Origin: Acinetobacter equi
Lineage (GTDB): Bacteria; Pseudomonadota; Gammaproteobacteria; Pseudomonadales; Moraxellaceae
Reading direction: 5' to 3'
Assembly (NCBI RefSeq): GCF_001307195.1
Contig: NZ_CP012808.1
Location: 2,790,001 to 2,854,000 of the forward strand
Length of the DNA stretch: 64,000 nucleotides
Position 1 is the stretch's first letter, and the number at the start of each line of letters is the position of its first letter. A program made the translations under genes and the position numbers. The notes under the pieces are model-generated. The model was not told the origin of the DNA. It saw nothing but the letters and a program-made list of their open reading frames with translations, and did not search any database. This document shows, in pieces, positions 27,821 through 36,791 of the stretch.

Positions 27821-28360
27821 TTAATTCTTTAATGCTGAACGCATTTGAAACTCAACATCATCAATAATAATCGCTTGTCTGCAAATTCCTTCTGCCTTAC
27901 GCTGATTTTCAAATAACAAAGCAGGCATAGGATCAAAAGAATCAAAGAAACAAATTTCATTGTCATCTACGGAATACACTAAAGATTGGTTTCCAACTTC
28001 ATCTAAAGTGTCGTAATACACAATGACAAATTTACCTTGTTCTGTTGCTTGCTTAATTTGTTGATAACTTAATGCAGGTTGTACAGGTATTTTTAATTGT
28101 TTAGCTTGTTCATACATATCACGTTCTTTTTCTTCAATGTACAGATCTTCATCTGTATAAAAAGAAACTTTAAAGCCAAATTTTTGCAACGCTATTGCTA
28201 AGGCAATCGTATAAGTGCCTTCTTCATAATCATATTTTGTGGCTTGAATTAAAGCATTTACATCAACATCTACACCATGATGTTGAAATAACATCCAAAT
28301 GGCATATAGCCCGCAATTAGCTTCTAAATTAACTAAAGATTCAGGGAAATTTAGTGCCAT
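27821..28360 (-). CDS. C39-like papain-fold protein
   Basis: A 179-residue protein without a signal peptide. The N-terminal motif LEANCGLYAIWMLFQHHGVDVDVNALI has the form of the peptidase C39-like CG...A...ML..hG catalytic-Cys helix (Cys about 16). The later strand pair LVYSVDDNEICFFDSFDP matches the region that normally carries HxxVV...D.DP, but no His is present at the expected position: GNQSLVYSV has Gln-Ser. It may therefore be a non-catalytic papain-fold protein or use another residue. It is a single gene with its own terminator. The substrate is unknown. Confidence 0.65.
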   Translation of the reverse strand: MALNFPESLVNLEANCGLYAIWMLFQHHGVDVDVNALIQATKYDYEEGTYTIALAIALQKFGFKVSFYTDEDLYIEEKERDMYEQAKQLKIPVQPALSYQQIKQATEQGKFVIVYYDTLDEVGNQSLVYSVDDNEICFFDSFDPMPALLFENQRKAEGICRQAIIIDDVEFQMRSALKN

Positions 28361-28513
28361 TATTCCAATCCAATTTAATAACTGTATTGATGATAATGGC
28401 TACTTGATTAAACTCAAGGATTATTCCAATAACGTGCAATCATTTTAATTAAAATAATGTATTCATCATGCAAAACTTAGAATACTTTAAGCACATTTCC
28501 AATAACCATATGC

Positions 28514-29266
28514 TTAAATAATTCCACCATTTACACGTAAAACTTGTGCATTTATCCAGTTACTTTGTTCATTTACTGCAAAATCAATTACATTTGCAAT
28601 ATCTTCAACTGTACCTAAACGCTCTAAGGGAGAAGCCATACTTAATTTTTGAATTAACTCCTCGCTTTTTCCTTCTAAAAAAAGTTTAGTTGCTGTTGGT
28701 CCAGGTGCTATCGCATTTACAGTAATATTTTTACCTCTTAATTCTTTCGCTAAAATAATCGTCAAAGATTCAATTGCTGCTTTTGATGCAGTATACACAC
28801 CATAATTTTCAGGATTTAATGCAACAACACTGCTTGATAAATTAATAATTTTTCCACCATGCTCAAGACGTTTTGCTGCTTCTCTCATGGTATAAAGTGA
28901 ACCTTTAATATTAATATCTATCAATTGATCAATATCTTGATTACTTAACTGTTCTATTTTGCTCATACGTAAAATCCCAGCATTGTTAATCAGTACATCT
29001 GCTTTTCCATAAGTACTTATGGCATGATCAAATAATTTAATAACTTCTTCTGCCTGACTAATATCTGCTTTATAAAGTGTTGCAAGACCACCAAACTCAA
29101 GAATATCTTCTAAAACTTTTAATGCAGCTTGATCATTATTTGAATAATTAATAACAAGCTGATGACCTTGTCTTGCCAATAATTTTGCAGTAAATGCACC
29201 TATTCCACTTGAAGCGCCAGTAATAATAATTACTTTCTTTAAATCAATTGTTTTTATCGTTTGCAT
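28514..29266 (-). CDS. SDR-family oxidoreductase
   Basis: A 250-residue classical short-chain dehydrogenase/reductase. Visible are the cofactor glycines VIITGASSGIGAFTAKLL, the NNAG motif (VLINNAGILRMSK), the active-site Ser (IINLSSSVVALN), YTASKAAIE with the catalytic Tyr-x3-Lys, and AIAPGPTATKLF. Asn after beta-2 (NYSNN) suggests NADP preference. It is divergent from a LysR gene, which probably controls it. The substrate cannot be deduced. Confidence 0.9.
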   Translation of the reverse strand: MQTIKTIDLKKVIIITGASSGIGAFTAKLLARQGHQLVINYSNNDQAALKVLEDILEFGGLATLYKADISQAEEVIKLFDHAISTYGKADVLINNAGILRMSKIEQLSNQDIDQLIDINIKGSLYTMREAAKRLEHGGKIINLSSSVVALNPENYGVYTASKAAIESLTIILAKELRGKNITVNAIAPGPTATKLFLEGKSEELIQKLSMASPLERLGTVEDIANVIDFAVNEQSNWINAQVLRVNGGII

Positions 29267-29386
29267 TGTGTTTTATCTCTTAATATTTGTTCTTGGAAGG
29301 TTTATATAATAATGTTCAAAAATAAAAAGATAATGAGCTAAAAACCGACATCATTGTTCATTTTTTTAGAACAAAGGAAAAATAAA

Positions 29387-30316
29387 ATGGATAAATTAAA
29401 AGCAATGTCTATTTTTCTGCATGTTGTTGAACAAAACAGTTTCACACAAGCGGCCAAAATATTAAACATGCCTCGCTCTACTATGACAGAAGCTATTAAA
29501 AATTTAGAAAATCAATTAAATACAAAACTATTACTACGAACAACTCGTCAAATAAAAACCACAAATGAAGGAGAAATCTATTATCAACATTGCAAATTTA
29601 TTTTAGATTATATTAACCAATCCGATCATCATTTCCTTCATGCCAAACCTAAGGGCACATTAAGAATTGAAGTACATGGTGGTTTTGCCGCTACGTTTAT
29701 TTTGCCTTATTTAAATCAGTTTTTCGCACAATATCCTGAAATACATATTCTTCTTACCGAAAGTGATCGTTATGCCAATATAATCAATGAAAATATTGAT
29801 TGTGTTATTCGTATTGGGCATCTAAATAATAGTGATTTAATTGTGCGAAATTTAGGTTACATAGAACAAATAACGCTTGCGAGCCCACAATATTTAGAAC
29901 AATTTGGTATTCCTAAACATCCAAATGATTTAAAACATCATTTTATGGTTGGATTTTATTTAAGTGCACAACAGAAGCCTCTTCCTCTTGAATTTATTAT
30001 TCAAAATAAACTTCATGTTTTTAATTTACCATTTTTACTTCAAGTAAATGGTTCAACTACATATTCATCCGCAGCAAAACAAGGTTTTGGTATCATCCAA
30101 GCACCATATTATTCTCATCGTTTAGATCTAGAACAATTACAGCTCAATCAAATTTTACAAGATTATCCCGTTCCTCCTTTAGCTATTTCCTTACTTTATC
30201 CATCTAAAAAACTCATTTCTCCAAGACAAAAAGTATTTATAGATTGGATTGTGGAACTTTTTAAAAAAGAAGATCATTTTAATCATTCAATAAAAAATCT
30301 TCATTTAATTAGATAG
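29387..30316 (+). CDS. LysR-family regulator divergent from the SDR gene
   Basis: A 309-residue LTTR of the CrgA/DmlR-like group: MDKLKAMSIFLHVVEQNSFTQAAKILNMPRSTMTEAIKNLE is the HTH (Pro-Arg-Ser in the recognition helix is typical of this group). The ATG at 29387 has an AAAGGA Shine-Dalgarno; an upstream in-frame ATG at 29354 is rejected. The 120-bp intergenic region to the SDR gene should hold a shared operator. Confidence 0.9.
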   Translation: MDKLKAMSIFLHVVEQNSFTQAAKILNMPRSTMTEAIKNLENQLNTKLLLRTTRQIKTTNEGEIYYQHCKFILDYINQSDHHFLHAKPKGTLRIEVHGGFAATFILPYLNQFFAQYPEIHILLTESDRYANIINENIDCVIRIGHLNNSDLIVRNLGYIEQITLASPQYLEQFGIPKHPNDLKHHFMVGFYLSAQQKPLPLEFIIQNKLHVFNLPFLLQVNGSTTYSSAAKQGFGIIQAPYYSHRLDLEQLQLNQILQDYPVPPLAISLLYPSKKLISPRQKVFIDWIVELFKKEDHFNHSIKNLHLIR

Positions 30317-30368
30317 TAATCAATTTCAGATTGGAACTAAACCATTTTCCAAGTACAATACTTCGCTA

Positions 30369-30484
30369 GTCGAGGGATGTTGCGACTTTTTTACAGACAG
30401 GCACATAAATGTCATAACACGTAAATTAGCCAGGCTCGACGATCGGTTAATCTTTTCACAGACTGACCAACAACGGCATCCGCG
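30369..30484 (+). promoter_or_regulatory. S-adenosylhomocysteine (SAH) riboswitch upstream of ahcY
   Basis: The core matches the SAH riboswitch consensus. GTCGAGGGATGTTGCGAC opens the element, GCCAGGCTCGAC closes P1 (GTCGAG at 30369-30374 pairs with CTCGAC at 30435-30440), and CAACGGCATCC at 30471-30481 supplies the pseudoknot (GGATG at 30375-30379 with CATCC at 30477-30481). The pseudoknot ends about 32 bp before the ahcY Shine-Dalgarno. In the family, SAH binding raises expression of SAH recycling genes. Confidence 0.9.
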
Positions 30485-30524
30485 AACTGAATGATCAATT
30501 TTTGCTTTTATTAAGGAGATCGTG

Positions 30525-31907
30525 ATGAACGCGGTTAATGCTTCATTTACAGATTACAAAGTAGCCGACATCAATTTAGCTGACTACGGTCGTAAAGAAA
30601 TTAAACTTGCTGAAGCAGAAATGCCAGCTTTAATGGGTTTACGTAAACGTTATTCAGCTGCAAAGCCACTTGCTGGCGCCAAAATTCTTGGCTGTATCCA
30701 CATGACGATTCAAACTGCTGTTTTAATTGAAACATTAGTTGAATTAGGCGCAGAAGTTCGTTGGACTTCTTGTAACATCTTCTCTACTCAAGATCACGCT
30801 GCCGCTGCAATTGCTGCTTCTGGTGTTCCTGTATTTGCTTGGAAAGGCGAAACAGAAGAAGAATACATGTGGTGTTTAGAACAACAAATCAATGTAAATG
30901 GTACGCCTTGGGATGCCAACATGATTTTGGACGATGGTGGTGACTTAACTGCTCTTGTTCACGAAAAATATCCAAATGTTTTAGCTAAAATTCACGGTAT
31001 TACTGAAGAAACAACAACAGGTGTTCAACGTCTTTTAGAAATGTGGAAAGACGGTTCACTTAAAGTTCCTGCAATCAACGTAAACGATTCAGTAACTAAA
31101 TCTAAAAATGACAACAAATATGGTTGCCGCCACTCACTAAATGATGCAATCAAACGTGCGACAGATATGCTTTTATCTGGTCGTCGTGCACTTGTAATTG
31201 GTTATGGTGATGTTGGTAAAGGTTCTGCTCAATCTCTTCGTCAAGAAGGTATGATTGTTCGCGTATCTGAAATCGATCCAATTTGTGCTATGCAAGCATG
31301 CATGGATGGTTACGAAGTTGTATCTCCATACAAAAATGGCGTTCAAACAGGTAAAAAAGAAGATGTTAACGCTGACCTTCTTTTAAATACTGACTTAATC
31401 GTAACTACAACTGGTAACTACCACGTTTGTGACTCAGCAATGCTTGATACATTAAAAGCAGGCGCTGTTGTTTGTAACATCGGTCACTTCGATACTGAAA
31501 TCGACACTAACTACCTTCGTGGTTACAAATGGGTTGAAGTTAAGCCACAAGTTCACCAAGTTTATCGTTCAGAGGACGAAAATAACTACTTAATCCTTCT
31601 TTCTGAAGGTCGTTTAGTTAACCTTGGTAATGCAACAGGTCACCCATCACGCGTAATGGATGGTTCATTTGCCAACCAAGTATTGGGTCAAATGCACTTA
31701 TTCGCTGAAAAATTTGCTGATCTTCCAGAAGATCAAAAACAAGCGGCTATTCGTGTAGAACTACTTCCTAAGAAATTAGATGAAGAAGTTGCTGCTGCAA
31801 TGGTTGCAGGTTTCGGTGGTGTATTAACAACTTTAACTCAAGAACAAGCTGACTACTTAGGTGTTCAAGTTGAAGGTCCATTTAAATCTGATGCTTATAA
31901 ATACTAA
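30525..31907 (+). CDS. ahcY: Adenosylhomocysteinase
   Basis: A 460-residue SAH hydrolase that splits SAH into homocysteine and adenosine with bound NAD. The ATG at 30525 follows AAGGAG at ideal spacing; a GTG one codon earlier is the alternative. Motifs: [15 protein letters not shown] near the N terminus, substrate-site residues in [21 protein letters not shown], the NAD fold [15 protein letters not shown], and the C-terminal [12 protein letters not shown] with the conserved Lys and Tyr. It lies under an SAH riboswitch and ahead of metF, forming a methyl-cycle locus. Confidence 0.97.
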   Translation: MNAVNASFTDYKVADINLADYGRKEIKLAEAEMPALMGLRKRYSAAKPLAGAKILGCIHMTIQTAVLIETLVELGAEVRWTSCNIFSTQDHAAAAIAASGVPVFAWKGETEEEYMWCLEQQINVNGTPWDANMILDDGGDLTALVHEKYPNVLAKIHGITEETTTGVQRLLEMWKDGSLKVPAINVNDSVTKSKNDNKYGCRHSLNDAIKRATDMLLSGRRALVIGYGDVGKGSAQSLRQEGMIVRVSEIDPICAMQACMDGYEVVSPYKNGVQTGKKEDVNADLLLNTDLIVTTTGNYHVCDSAMLDTLKAGAVVCNIGHFDTEIDTNYLRGYKWVEVKPQVHQVYRSEDENNYLILLSEGRLVNLGNATGHPSRVMDGSFANQVLGQMHLFAEKFADLPEDQKQAAIRVELLPKKLDEEVAAAMVAGFGGVLTTLTQEQADYLGVQVEGPFKSDAYKY

Positions 31908-31916
31908 GTTTTAGTT

Positions 31917-32020
31917 TTACTCTCATCCTAACCTTCTCCTTAGGCTATATATTGTGCAAGAGCAGAAACTTAATACTTAGATTAAGTTTCCTCTCCTCTT
32001 AGTAGAGGGTTAGTGAGAGA
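31917..32020. repeat. Palindromic intergenic element between ahcY and metF
   Basis: About 100 bp with imperfect terminal inverted repeats: CTCTCATCCTAACCTTCTCC at the left and, at the right, a complementary CTCTACTAACC-type arm ending GGTTAGTGAGAG. Inside is a perfect 9-bp stem GAAACTTAA / TTAAGTTTC (31965-31973 with 31982-31990). It looks like a small non-autonomous repeat or REP-like sequence that forms a large cruciform RNA. Confidence 0.5.
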
Positions 32021-32056
32021 TCAAATCATATAAGTATTTATAAAAAGGATTTTTAT

Positions 32057-32893
32057 ATGTCTAAACAGATTCCAATTTCCTTTGAGTTTTTCCCAACAAA
32101 AACAGATGTAGGGGCTGAAAAACTTAAAGTTGTTCATCAAGAATTACAATTACTTAATCCTGAATTCTTTTCGATTACCTACGGTGCTGGTGGCTCAACA
32201 CGTGAACGCACTTTAGCAGCAATCAATGAGTTTAATGGCAAAGGAATACCTGTTGCCCCTCACCTTTCTTGTATTGGTGATGATAAAGTTCGTATTGCTG
32301 AATTATTAGATATCTATAAAGCTCAAGGTATAAACCGAATTGTCGCTTTACGTGGTGATTTACCATCTGGTCAAGTTGGTCTAGGTGAACTCCCATATGC
32401 TCAAGATTTAGTTCGCTTTATTCGTGAACATTCAGGTGATCATTTCCATATTGAAGTAGCAGCTTATCCTGAAATGCATCCGCAAGCAGATAGTTTTGAT
32501 CTTGATATCAAACGTTTTTGTGAAAAAGCAAATGCAGGAGCAAATGCAGCTTTAACCCAATTCTTTTTTAATCCAGATGCCTATTTCTATTTTATAGAGC
32601 GCATTCAAAAAGAAGGTGTCAATATTCCTGTTGCCCCAGGTATTATGCCAATTACCAATGCAAGTAATTTAATTCGCTTTGCAGATGGTACAGGTGCAGA
32701 AATTCCTCGTTGGATTCGCAAACAATTGGCTGCATATGGTGATGATACTGCAAGTATCAAAGCTTTTGGTCATGAAGTCATTGTTAAGCTTTGCGAACGC
32801 CTGCTTGCAGGTGGTGCACCAAGCTTGCACTTCTACACAATGAATACTACTGATCCAACCCGTAAACTTGTGCTTGACCTTGGTTTAGCATAA
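32057..32893 (+). CDS. metF: 5,10-methylenetetrahydrofolate reductase
   Basis: A 278-residue TIM-barrel flavoprotein that reduces methylene-THF to methyl-THF for methionine synthesis. Visible motifs are ISFEFFPTKT (catalytic Glu), SITYGAGGSTRERTL, IVALRGDLP, VAAYPEMHPQA and LTQFFFNPDAYFYF. An AAAAGGA sequence precedes the ATG. It lies downstream of ahcY and 29 bp before rsmE, so metF and rsmE may be co-transcribed. Confidence 0.96.
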   Translation: MSKQIPISFEFFPTKTDVGAEKLKVVHQELQLLNPEFFSITYGAGGSTRERTLAAINEFNGKGIPVAPHLSCIGDDKVRIAELLDIYKAQGINRIVALRGDLPSGQVGLGELPYAQDLVRFIREHSGDHFHIEVAAYPEMHPQADSFDLDIKRFCEKANAGANAALTQFFFNPDAYFYFIERIQKEGVNIPVAPGIMPITNASNLIRFADGTGAEIPRWIRKQLAAYGDDTASIKAFGHEVIVKLCERLLAGGAPSLHFYTMNTTDPTRKLVLDLGLA

Positions 32894-32922
32894 TTTTTTG
32901 CCTATTTGAGAGATAAGATTTA

Positions 32923-33630
32923 ATGCCACGTTTTTTTATCGATGCCGACCTTAATGTAGATACAACTGTAGAAATGACAGAAACAGTATTCCATCATTGG
33001 GTAAAAGTCTTACGTGCTCAAATAGGTGATCAAGCCACTTTCTTTAATGGACAAGGTGGCGAATATGATGTGACATTAGTTGAAGCAACAAAAAAAGTAG
33101 CATCGGTTCAAATCAATTCGTTCAATCCTCAAAATAGAACAGCAAAGCATAAAACTTTACTTGGGCAAGTCATGAGTAAAGGTGATCGTATGGACTATGC
33201 CATCCAAAAAGCTGTAGAACTTGGTGTATCAGAAATTCAATTACTCACTTCTGAACGCTGTGAAATGCGCTTAAAATACGATCGTGATCAAAAAAAATTA
33301 GAACACTGGCAAGGTATTGCCATTGCAGCATGTGAACAATGTGGAATGAATATTGTTCCTAAAATTCTCGCTCCAATTTCTTTAGAAGCATGGCTTCAAA
33401 CTAACTTACCAACAACAAAACTTGTACTAGCTCCAAATAAAGAGGAAGTTAATATTTTAGAAAATATCAGCTTAGATGTTGCCCTTTTAATTGGTCCTGA
33501 AGGTGGCTTAAGTGAAAATGAAATTCTCTCCGCAAATACTGTAGGATTTCAAAACTGGTGCATCGGTGAACGTATACTTAGAACAGAAACGGCACCAATC
33601 GTTGCACTTTCCATTATTAATTTTTTGTGA
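32923..33630 (+). CDS. rsmE: 16S rRNA (uracil-1498-N3)-methyltransferase
   Basis: A 235-residue SPOUT methyltransferase. An N-terminal PUA-like domain (VFHHWVKVLRAQIGDQATFFNGQGGEY) is followed by the knotted SAM-binding domain with KGDRMDYAIQKAVELGV, LLTSERCEMRL, IAACEQCGMNIVP, LIGPEGGLSENE and GERILRTETAPIVAL. It methylates m3U1498 in the 30S decoding region. It is near metF and ahcY, but the link is probably only positional. Confidence 0.95.
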   Translation: MPRFFIDADLNVDTTVEMTETVFHHWVKVLRAQIGDQATFFNGQGGEYDVTLVEATKKVASVQINSFNPQNRTAKHKTLLGQVMSKGDRMDYAIQKAVELGVSEIQLLTSERCEMRLKYDRDQKKLEHWQGIAIAACEQCGMNIVPKILAPISLEAWLQTNLPTTKLVLAPNKEEVNILENISLDVALLIGPEGGLSENEILSANTVGFQNWCIGERILRTETAPIVALSIINFL

Positions 33631-33776
33631 TACAAGTCACACTAAAACCTAAATTTAATATATAATATTTATTAATTTATATATATTTTGATATTTCAAA
33701 AATATTCTCCCAAAGTTTTTTGAAATATCAATAAATTAGTTCTAAAATACTCTAGAACGCTTTAGGTTTTAAATGC

Positions 33777-36632
33777 ATGTCCAATGTTAATAATTATGCG
33801 TATAAAAGATATCTATATAGTGAACAAATTAAAAACTCATTAATAACGATTCGATATTTTTTACTAAGTATTTGTCTAGTCAGTACTTACATTTATGTTG
33901 TTTTTTCTCTTTTTTTTGGTTATTCAGAAATACTAAATATATGGTTTAATTTAACTGAAATAATAATTTTTATTAGCTTATGCATTACTTTATTTAAATT
34001 TAGATTTGGAACATATTCTGATAAACATGCTGATTTATGGGTGAAATCTGTTTGTATCACCATAGGGCTTATGCTTGCTTTAGGAACTTTTGTATTATAT
34101 TTCCAGTTACCAATGTATGTAAAAAACTTTAATTATTATCAAGGATTAAATCTTTCTTTTATTTTAATTGGAGTCAGTTTGGTATTTGCTTTAGCTTTTT
34201 TAAATCAAAAGCTTATTTATTTCCTTATATTATTCTTCCCTGTTATTTTGCCTTTTTTATATGCACAAATAACATTAACACTAGATAATCATTTATTATT
34301 TTTTATTTCAACAGATTTTATTCTAATTTCAATATTTATTTGTGCCAGTATTTCTGTTCGTATACAAAATAAATTAACTAATTTACTTTTTAGAAATAAA
34401 TTATTAGTTGAAGATGCTGAAGAGCAAATACTCGTCCAAAACAAACTGAATACACAACTTAAAATTGAGATGGAAAAGTCAAAAGCGATTGAGCTAAAAC
34501 TTCAAGAATATTCGCAAATATTGGAATATAAAATTAAAGAACGTACTTTAGATTTAGAAATCATGCACCAAAATCTTAAAAATAAACAGACAAATTTAAT
34601 ATTAGCCCATGATATTGCTGGTTTAACACCTTGGGACTGGAATATTAAAGAAAGAAAAATTACATTAAATAAGAAGTCGAATAAACAGTCTCTCGATTCA
34701 GACTCTATAACTCTTGATTTTAACAAAGAAACTCCTGTTCATCCTAGTGATGTAAAGCATTTCACCTATGAGTTAAAACGACATTTACGGGGTTTATCAG
34801 ATCAATTCGAAGCAACATATCGCATCCAATGTAACGATAATAAATGGCATTGGGTACATGATATTGGTCGAGTAATTAGCCGTAATCCCAAAAACAATTT
34901 CGCAATTAAAATGGTCGGAATACGTCGAGATATTAATAAAGAACGTTTAGATCAAGAGCGTTTAAAACTTTCTGCAAGCGTATTACAACAAGCAGCTGAA
35001 GGAATATTTATTTTAGATGAAGATCTTAAATATATCGATGTAAATCCATTTTATGAAAAATTAACTGGATTTGAACGTGAAATTTTATTAGGTAAACAAG
35101 TATTTGAAATTTGTATAAATAAACAAGATAATCAACAATTAATGCATAACTCAATTATAACTAAAGTATTAACAACTGGTAAATATGATGACGAAATTAC
35201 TGAACAGTTCTTATCTGGTAAAGAACTTACATTAAGATTTCATATTAATGCAATTAAAGATGATTTAAATAGAACCATTAATTATATTGGTATTGTTTCA
35301 GATTTAACTGAAAAAAGGTTACAAGAACAGCGTCTTTCGTACTTAGAAAACTATGACACACTAACAGATCTACCAAATCGAATTTATTATAATTATCAAC
35401 TTCATCAATATGTTGTGACTCACCAAAATTCAGTTAAGCAACTTGCGATTATTCGCCTTAATATTGATAGATTCAGACCTTTAAATGAGTATTTAAAACA
35501 AAGTGGTGGAGATGAATTACTCCGACAATTAGCACAACGTTTACGTTTATCTAATGATGAAGCGCTATTTCTCGCACATTTAAATAGTGATAATTTTGCA
35601 ATTGTTTATGAGCTATCACACTTACGCCCCTCTATTCATGAACAATGTGAAAAGATTATGCGTAGCCTATCTACACCATTTAACATTAATGGAGAAGATC
35701 ATCACATCACCGTTTCAATGGGTGTATCTTTTTATCCTGAACATGGTCGCCAAGTTGATTACTTAAATAGTTATGCAGAACAAGCACTCAAAGAAGCTAA
35801 AAGTTTGGGTGGTAATATGGTGCGTATTTATAATCTAAGAGCAGATGTTTTACTCAACCAAGATATTTACATAGAACGCGATCTAAGACACGCTATCAAA
35901 AATCATGAATTAGTTGTCCATTATCAACCTAAAGTTTATTTTGATAATTCTCAAATCCAAGGTTTTGAAGCTCTTATTCGTTGGAATCACCCAACTAAAG
36001 GTCTCATTCCTCCAAATATGTTTTTGCCTATTGCCGAACAAACAAGCCTAATTTCGGAGATTGGAACTTTTGTTATTTTAGAAACAGCGAAGCAAATCCA
36101 AAAATGGAAACTCATGGGATATGAAAACATCATTGTTTCTTTAAATGTTGTCGCACAACAATTGCATCGAGGTAATCTTCTTGAAACTATTGATCATGCA
36201 TTACAAAAGTACAATATTTCAGGTGAAAACTTAGAGCTAGAAATTACTGAATCTTCACTTGTTGATCAAACTGATTTGGTTAAAAAAATACTAGAACAAA
36301 TCAAAATGCGTCGTATTCATATTGCACTTGATGATTTTGGTACAGGTTACTCATCACTTTCTTATTTGACCCACTTCCCGATTGATACTTTAAAAATTGA
36401 TCGTAGCTTTGTATTAAAAATTGGGCACCCTAAACAAGAACCTCTTGTAAGTGCAATTATTGCCATGGGTAAAGCAATGGGAATGACACTTGTTGCAGAA
36501 GGTGTTGAAACGGAAGAACAAAAGCAATATCTATCAAATCTGCAATGTGATATTGCACAAGGATTCTTATTTTCAAAACCTTTAACAGAAAATGATGCAA
36601 CGACTTATTTAGTTCAACATTATCAAAAATAA
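33777..36632 (+). CDS. Membrane c-di-GMP phosphodiesterase: 6TM-PAS-PAS-GGDEF(degenerate)-EAL
   Basis: A 951-residue membrane signalling protein. Residues 20-210 hold about six hydrophobic segments, followed by a coiled-coil linker (about 215-270). Next come a PAS/PAC domain with WHWVHDIGRVISR, a second PAS (LQQAAEGIFILDEDLKYIDVN), a GGDEF domain (520-680) and an EAL domain (700-945). The GGDEF active loop reads NSDNF, so cyclase activity is unlikely. The EAL domain keeps EALIRW, the Asn in SLNVVAQQL, EITES, DDFGTGYSS, LKID, AEGVE and AQGFLFSKPL, so c-di-GMP hydrolysis is expected. It is a single-gene unit. Confidence 0.93.
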   Translation: MSNVNNYAYKRYLYSEQIKNSLITIRYFLLSICLVSTYIYVVFSLFFGYSEILNIWFNLTEIIIFISLCITLFKFRFGTYSDKHADLWVKSVCITIGLMLALGTFVLYFQLPMYVKNFNYYQGLNLSFILIGVSLVFALAFLNQKLIYFLILFFPVILPFLYAQITLTLDNHLLFFISTDFILISIFICASISVRIQNKLTNLLFRNKLLVEDAEEQILVQNKLNTQLKIEMEKSKAIELKLQEYSQILEYKIKERTLDLEIMHQNLKNKQTNLILAHDIAGLTPWDWNIKERKITLNKKSNKQSLDSDSITLDFNKETPVHPSDVKHFTYELKRHLRGLSDQFEATYRIQCNDNKWHWVHDIGRVISRNPKNNFAIKMVGIRRDINKERLDQERLKLSASVLQQAAEGIFILDEDLKYIDVNPFYEKLTGFEREILLGKQVFEICINKQDNQQLMHNSIITKVLTTGKYDDEITEQFLSGKELTLRFHINAIKDDLNRTINYIGIVSDLTEKRLQEQRLSYLENYDTLTDLPNRIYYNYQLHQYVVTHQNSVKQLAIIRLNIDRFRPLNEYLKQSGGDELLRQLAQRLRLSNDEALFLAHLNSDNFAIVYELSHLRPSIHEQCEKIMRSLSTPFNINGEDHHITVSMGVSFYPEHGRQVDYLNSYAEQALKEAKSLGGNMVRIYNLRADVLLNQDIYIERDLRHAIKNHELVVHYQPKVYFDNSQIQGFEALIRWNHPTKGLIPPNMFLPIAEQTSLISEIGTFVILETAKQIQKWKLMGYENIIVSLNVVAQQLHRGNLLETIDHALQKYNISGENLELEITESSLVDQTDLVKKILEQIKMRRIHIALDDFGTGYSSLSYLTHFPIDTLKIDRSFVLKIGHPKQEPLVSAIIAMGKAMGMTLVAEGVETEEQKQYLSNLQCDIAQGFLFSKPLTENDATTYLVQHYQK

Positions 36633-36791
36633 TTTATAGTAAAAACATATTACTTAAGAGTATTCAGTGCTCATTAGTGTTAAAAAATGCACAACTTGGG
36701 CTGTGCTAATTTTGTAACTAATGATATATTCAAATTCATTTCGCTAATCCATTCACGGTTTAGCATTACTTGTAAGACGAAAGAGATTCAG

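Noticed and set aside
36687..36791. Extended N terminus for maeB.
   Set aside because: The MaeB family begins at [21 protein letters not shown] sequence; the extra 35 residues look random and the later ATG has a purine-rich Shine-Dalgarno.
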